A DNA stretch of 16,014 nt. Origin: Microscillaceae bacterium (GTDB lineage Bacteria; Bacteroidota; Bacteroidia; Cytophagales; Microscillaceae). The stretch is from the NCBI GenBank assembly GCA_003449595.1, contig DMHB01000422.1, positions 1 through 16,014 of the forward strand. Direction: 5' to 3'. Shown piece by piece: positions 13,191-16,014 of this stretch. Below the pieces are notes generated by a model. The model was not told the DNA's origin. It worked only from the letters and a program-made list of their open reading frames with translations, and did no database searches. The position numbers and the translations under genes are program-made. Numbering within the stretch: position 1 is the stretch's first letter; the number at the start of each line of letters is the position of its first letter.

Positions 13191-15086
13191 ATGTTGCAAA
13201 ATAAGTACATCGTTATTGACTTCGACAGCACTTTCACGAAAGTGGAAGGCTTGGAAGAATTAGGGGAAATTTCGTTGCAAAACGAACCTAAAAAAACCCA
13301 GATTTTACAAGAAATCAAACACATTACCGACTTAGGAATGGAAGGCAAGCTTTCTTTTTCCGAATCGCTCTACAAACGCATTGCGCTACTCAAAGCGCAC
13401 CGCAACCACTTGCCTGTTTTGGTAGAAAGGCTCAAAAAACAAGTTTCCGACTCGTTTCAACGCAACCGGGCTTTTTTAGAGCAATTTGCCGACAATATTC
13501 TGGTGGTTTCCAGTGGTTTTCGCGAATTTATCGACCCCATCGTAACCGATTATGGCATTCGTCCGGCCAATATTTACGCCAACGAGTTTGTGTTCGACGA
13601 ACAAGGCAACATCATTGGTTGCAATACCGACAACCTGCTTTGCGAAGACAAAGGCAAAGTAAAACAACTGCAAAACCTGAGTTTGCAAGGCGATGTATAT
13701 GTGCTGGGCGATGGCTATACCGACTACGAAATACGCGAGGCAGGCCTGGCCAATAAGTTTTATGCGTTTACCGAAAACGTGCAACGCAACGGCGTAACAG
13801 CCAAAGCCGACCACATTACCCCCAGTTTAGAAGAATTTTTGTTCGACAACAAACTCCCTATGGCTTTATCTTATCCCAAAAATCGCATCACTGTATTGGC
13901 GCTTGAAAACATACACCCCATTGCCATCGATATTTTCCGCAAGGAAGGCTATAGTGTTGAGGTGATCAAAGGCAGCAGTTTGGATGAAAACGAGCTTTGT
14001 GAGAAAATTAAAGATGTATCCATTTTGTGCATCCGTTCCAAAACGCAGGTAACGGCCAAAGTGCTGCAAAATGCCAATAAATTGATGACCATTGGGGCTT
14101 TTTGCATCGGTACCAACCAAATTGACTTAGATGCCTGCTTAGAAAAAGGGGTTACTGTATTCAATGCGCCCTATAGCAATACCCGCAGCGTAGTAGAGCT
14201 GGCCATTGGCCAAATCATTATGCTGATGCGCAATATTTTTCCGATGTCGAGCGATATGCACGCTGGCAAGTGGAACAAATCGGCCAAAGACAGCTACGAA
14301 ATCAGGGGAAAGAAATTAGGCATTGTGGGCTATGGCAACATTGGCGCGCAGCTTTCGGTGTTGGCCGAAGCGCTGGGAATGGAAGTGTATTACTACGATG
14401 TGGTCGAAAAATTGGCCTTGGGCAACGCCAAAAAATGCGCTACCTTAGCCGATTTACTGCGCCTGGCCGATATCGTAACCCTGCACGTGGACGGCAGAAA
14501 CCAAAATAAACACTTGATTGGCCGTGAGCAGTTCGACTTGATGAAAGAAGGGGTTATCTTCCTGAACCTAAGCCGTGGGCACGTGGTCGATATCGAGGCG
14601 TTGGCCGCAAATATGCGCTCGGGCAAAGTACGGGGCGCTGCGGTAGATGTTTTCCCTGAAGAGCCGAAAGGCAATGTAGATGTGTTTGCCTCGCCGTTGG
14701 TGGGTCTGCCCAACCTCATCCTCACCCCGCACATTGGCGGCAGCACCGAAGAAGCCCAAGAAAACATTGGGGCTTTTGTGTCGAACCGGATGATACAGTT
14801 TATCAACAAAGGCGATACATTTGGCAGTGTCAACTTTCCGAACCTACAACTGCCCGAGCAGCGCGAAGTACACCGCCTGATTCATATTCACGAAAACCAA
14901 TCGGGTATTTTGGCCAAAATCAACCACGCCTTGGCAGCCAACGACATCAATATTTTGGGGCAATACCTCAAAACCAACGAGAAGTTGGGCTATGTCATTA
15001 CCGATATTGACAAAGAATACAACCGAACCATCATCGATGAAATGCGGAAAATTCCACACACCATCAAGTTTAGGGTATTGTATTGA
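13191..15086 (+). CDS. serA: Fused phosphoserine phosphatase-like HAD domain and D-3-phosphoglycerate dehydrogenase with ACT domain
   Basis: 631 residues from ATG at 13191. Residues 1-225 are a HAD phosphatase of the SerB type: nucleophile motif DFDST (Asp10, Asp12), VVSSGF (Ser107-Gly109), a Lys near 154-156 and GDGYTD (173-178). Residues about 232-631 match E. coli SerA end to end: TIGAFCIGTNQ, the NAD site GYGNIG (380-385) with Asp403 favouring NAD, catalytic Arg462 (SRG), Glu491 (DVFPEEP) and His514 (TPHIGGSTEEAQ), then an ACT domain (about 558-631). In the ACT domain, His567, Asn569 and Asn587 line up with the E. coli serine-binding residues His344, Asn346 and Asn364, so serine feedback is likely. 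The protein thus carries steps one and three of serine synthesis; the middle enzyme, SerC, is not in the window. Confidence 0.92.
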   Translation: MLQNKYIVIDFDSTFTKVEGLEELGEISLQNEPKKTQILQEIKHITDLGMEGKLSFSESLYKRIALLKAHRNHLPVLVERLKKQVSDSFQRNRAFLEQFADNILVVSSGFREFIDPIVTDYGIRPANIYANEFVFDEQGNIIGCNTDNLLCEDKGKVKQLQNLSLQGDVYVLGDGYTDYEIREAGLANKFYAFTENVQRNGVTAKADHITPSLEEFLFDNKLPMALSYPKNRITVLALENIHPIAIDIFRKEGYSVEVIKGSSLDENELCEKIKDVSILCIRSKTQVTAKVLQNANKLMTIGAFCIGTNQIDLDACLEKGVTVFNAPYSNTRSVVELAIGQIIMLMRNIFPMSSDMHAGKWNKSAKDSYEIRGKKLGIVGYGNIGAQLSVLAEALGMEVYYYDVVEKLALGNAKKCATLADLLRLADIVTLHVDGRNQNKHLIGREQFDLMKEGVIFLNLSRGHVVDIEALAANMRSGKVRGAAVDVFPEEPKGNVDVFASPLVGLPNLILTPHIGGSTEEAQENIGAFVSNRMIQFINKGDTFGSVNFPNLQLPEQREVHRLIHIHENQSGILAKINHALAANDINILGQYLKTNEKLGYVITDIDKEYNRTIIDEMRKIPHTIKFRVLY

Positions 15087-15100
15087 GCCTTTCGGTCAAA

Positions 15101-15148
15101 ATGCCTAAATTAGAGGCTCTGATCATCAAAACTCGGGCAACGCCTTGA
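15101..15148 (+). other. Possible 15-codon leader peptide overlapping the start of the DUF4350-like gene
   Basis: ATG at 15101 opens a reading frame of 15 codons that ends with TGA at 15146-15148. The next gene appears to start with TTG at 15145-15147, so the two overlap in TTGA, a layout seen in translational coupling. The peptide (MPKLEALIIKTRATP) has no recognisable feature. It may be chance or a trace of a frameshifted gene start. Confidence 0.3.
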
Positions 15149-16014
15149 AAATTACCGGCAAGCAGCTGTTTTTCATCCTCCTTTTGGTTTTTACCATCAT
15201 CGTTTTTGTATGGGTAGAAGTCTCGCGCCCTGTGCCGGTGGTTTGGAAGCCTACATTTAGCCGCTACGACAAACAACCCTATGGGGCTTATTTGGTCTAT
15301 GAACGCTTGGGCGATGTTTTCCCAAACCAAACACTCCAAACCCTTCGGAAAACACTGTATGAAGCACGCCCCAACCTATTGCCGAATATTTCTCTAAAAA
15401 AATATAACAAAAAGCAGAAGACCAGCCAACCGCCCGAAAAACAAGCGCCTACGCTGTTGTTTGTGCAGCAGCGCCTCAAGTGGAGCCATACAGACAAACA
15501 AGTATTAGAGCGATTGCTTGAAAAAGGCTCGACCCTCTTCATCGCGACGACAGCTTTGGAAGATAGCTTGGCCAAACAATGGCAGGTGGTTTTTAAGACT
15601 ACAGAAAAGTTTGCAGACAGCACCCTCATTCACTGGACAAACGATCCGCAGCGCATTTATACCATCCGCAACTATGGTAATTCCCGCTACATCGACCTGC
15701 TGCCCAATGCACAAGCAGAAATTTTGGCTGTCAATGCGCAAAACCAGCCTGTGTTGGTAAAAATAGCCCAAGACAATGGTACCGTGCTGCTGTGTAGCCA
15801 GCCGTTGGTTTTTACCAATTACAACCTGCTGCGCGACAACAATGCCGAATTGATAGAGAAAATTTTGCAACAAACCCCTTTGAAGCCTGTTTTTTGGGAT
15901 GAATACCACAAAGTAGGCAAAGAAACTTCCGGCTCGCCGCTGCGGTTCATTTTATCGGACGATTACTTAGCTACTGCTTTTTGGATGGCCTTGACAGGCA
16001 TTTTTCTGTATATG
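15145..16014 (+). CDS. DUF4350-like membrane protein, N-terminal part (runs off the right edge)
   Basis: 290 codons are open to the window end. No ATG lies near the start; the frame opens at 15109 after TAA, and the TTG at 15145 is directly followed by KITGKQLFF and a transmembrane helix (about 8-27), so I start there. Then RPVPVVWKPTFSRYDKQPYGAYLVYERLGDVFP (29-61), the typical opening of DUF4350 proteins in Bacteroidota, a basic linker, a GATase-like alpha/beta region (PTLLFVQQRL..., VLERLLEKGSTLFIATTALED), WDEYHKVG (about 257-264), and a second membrane helix starting at the edge. In this phylum such genes often stand next to MoxR ATPase, DUF58 and DUF4129 genes, a cluster of unclear function, so those may follow beyond 16014. 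It starts 58 nt after the serine-synthesis fusion, with no terminator between. Confidence 0.8.
   Translation, partial: MKITGKQLFFILLLVFTIIVFVWVEVSRPVPVVWKPTFSRYDKQPYGAYLVYERLGDVFPNQTLQTLRKTLYEARPNLLPNISLKKYNKKQKTSQPPEKQAPTLLFVQQRLKWSHTDKQVLERLLEKGSTLFIATTALEDSLAKQWQVVFKTTEKFADSTLIHWTNDPQRIYTIRNYGNSRYIDLLPNAQAEILAVNAQNQPVLVKIAQDNGTVLLCSQPLVFTNYNLLRDNNAELIEKILQQTPLKPVFWDEYHKVGKETSGSPLRFILSDDYLATAFWMALTGIFLYM

Noticed and set aside
15084..15119. GAGCC/GGCTC inverted repeat after the serine-synthesis gene as a terminator
   Set aside because: Only five pairs, a long loop and no U-tract.

Overview
The window looks like chromosome from a member of the Bacteroidota, most likely a Cytophagales-type organism of middling GC; I cannot name a species. 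The signs are: two clear promoters of the Bacteroidota type (TTG, 20-nt spacer, TAATTTTG), no obvious Shine-Dalgarno sequences, several short lipoproteins, an ECF sigma factor, a DUF4350-like protein, and a fused phosphoserine phosphatase/phosphoglycerate dehydrogenase. No rRNA, CRISPR array, transposase or phage gene is visible.

Layout. Positions 1-4313 are all minus strand: the N-terminal part of an ECF sigma factor, an unrecognised secreted and membrane-anchored coiled-coil protein, a large membrane sensor (HAMP, GAF, PAS) with no output domain, and a flavin-reductase-like protein 22 nt upstream of that sensor. A strong terminator at 4343-4386 separates this block from a second minus-strand series (4407-8738). 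Read in the direction of transcription, that series is a metallophosphoesterase, an ion channel, a diheme cytochrome c peroxidase-type lipoprotein overlapping the channel gene, fumarylacetoacetase (last step of tyrosine breakdown), and a small STAS-like protein.

From 8739 the plus strand takes over: a dienoyl-CoA-isomerase-type crotonase with its own terminator, a membrane protein fused to a SelL-like thioredoxin-fold domain, a tRNA with anticodon CAT with its own promoter and terminator, and a putative lipoprotein. Between 11926 and 12088 lies a non-coding stretch with a GC-rich core flanked by two near-identical palindromic hairpins in inverted order; this is the best candidate for an undescribed small mobile or structured repeat. 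The promoter of the next lipoprotein takes its -33 TTG from a 13-bp repeat tied to that element.

The right end has an orphan NuiA-type nuclease inhibitor (minus strand, converging with the lipoprotein with only 2 nt between stop codons), a two-enzyme serine biosynthesis fusion (SerB-like plus SerA with a regulatory ACT domain), and the start of a DUF4350-like membrane protein that begins at TTG and runs off the window.

The genes are mostly housekeeping or accessory metabolism. I see no complete defence, secretion or biosynthetic system. The most unusual items are the palindromic element, the two fusion proteins and the output-less sensor paired with a flavin-binding protein.
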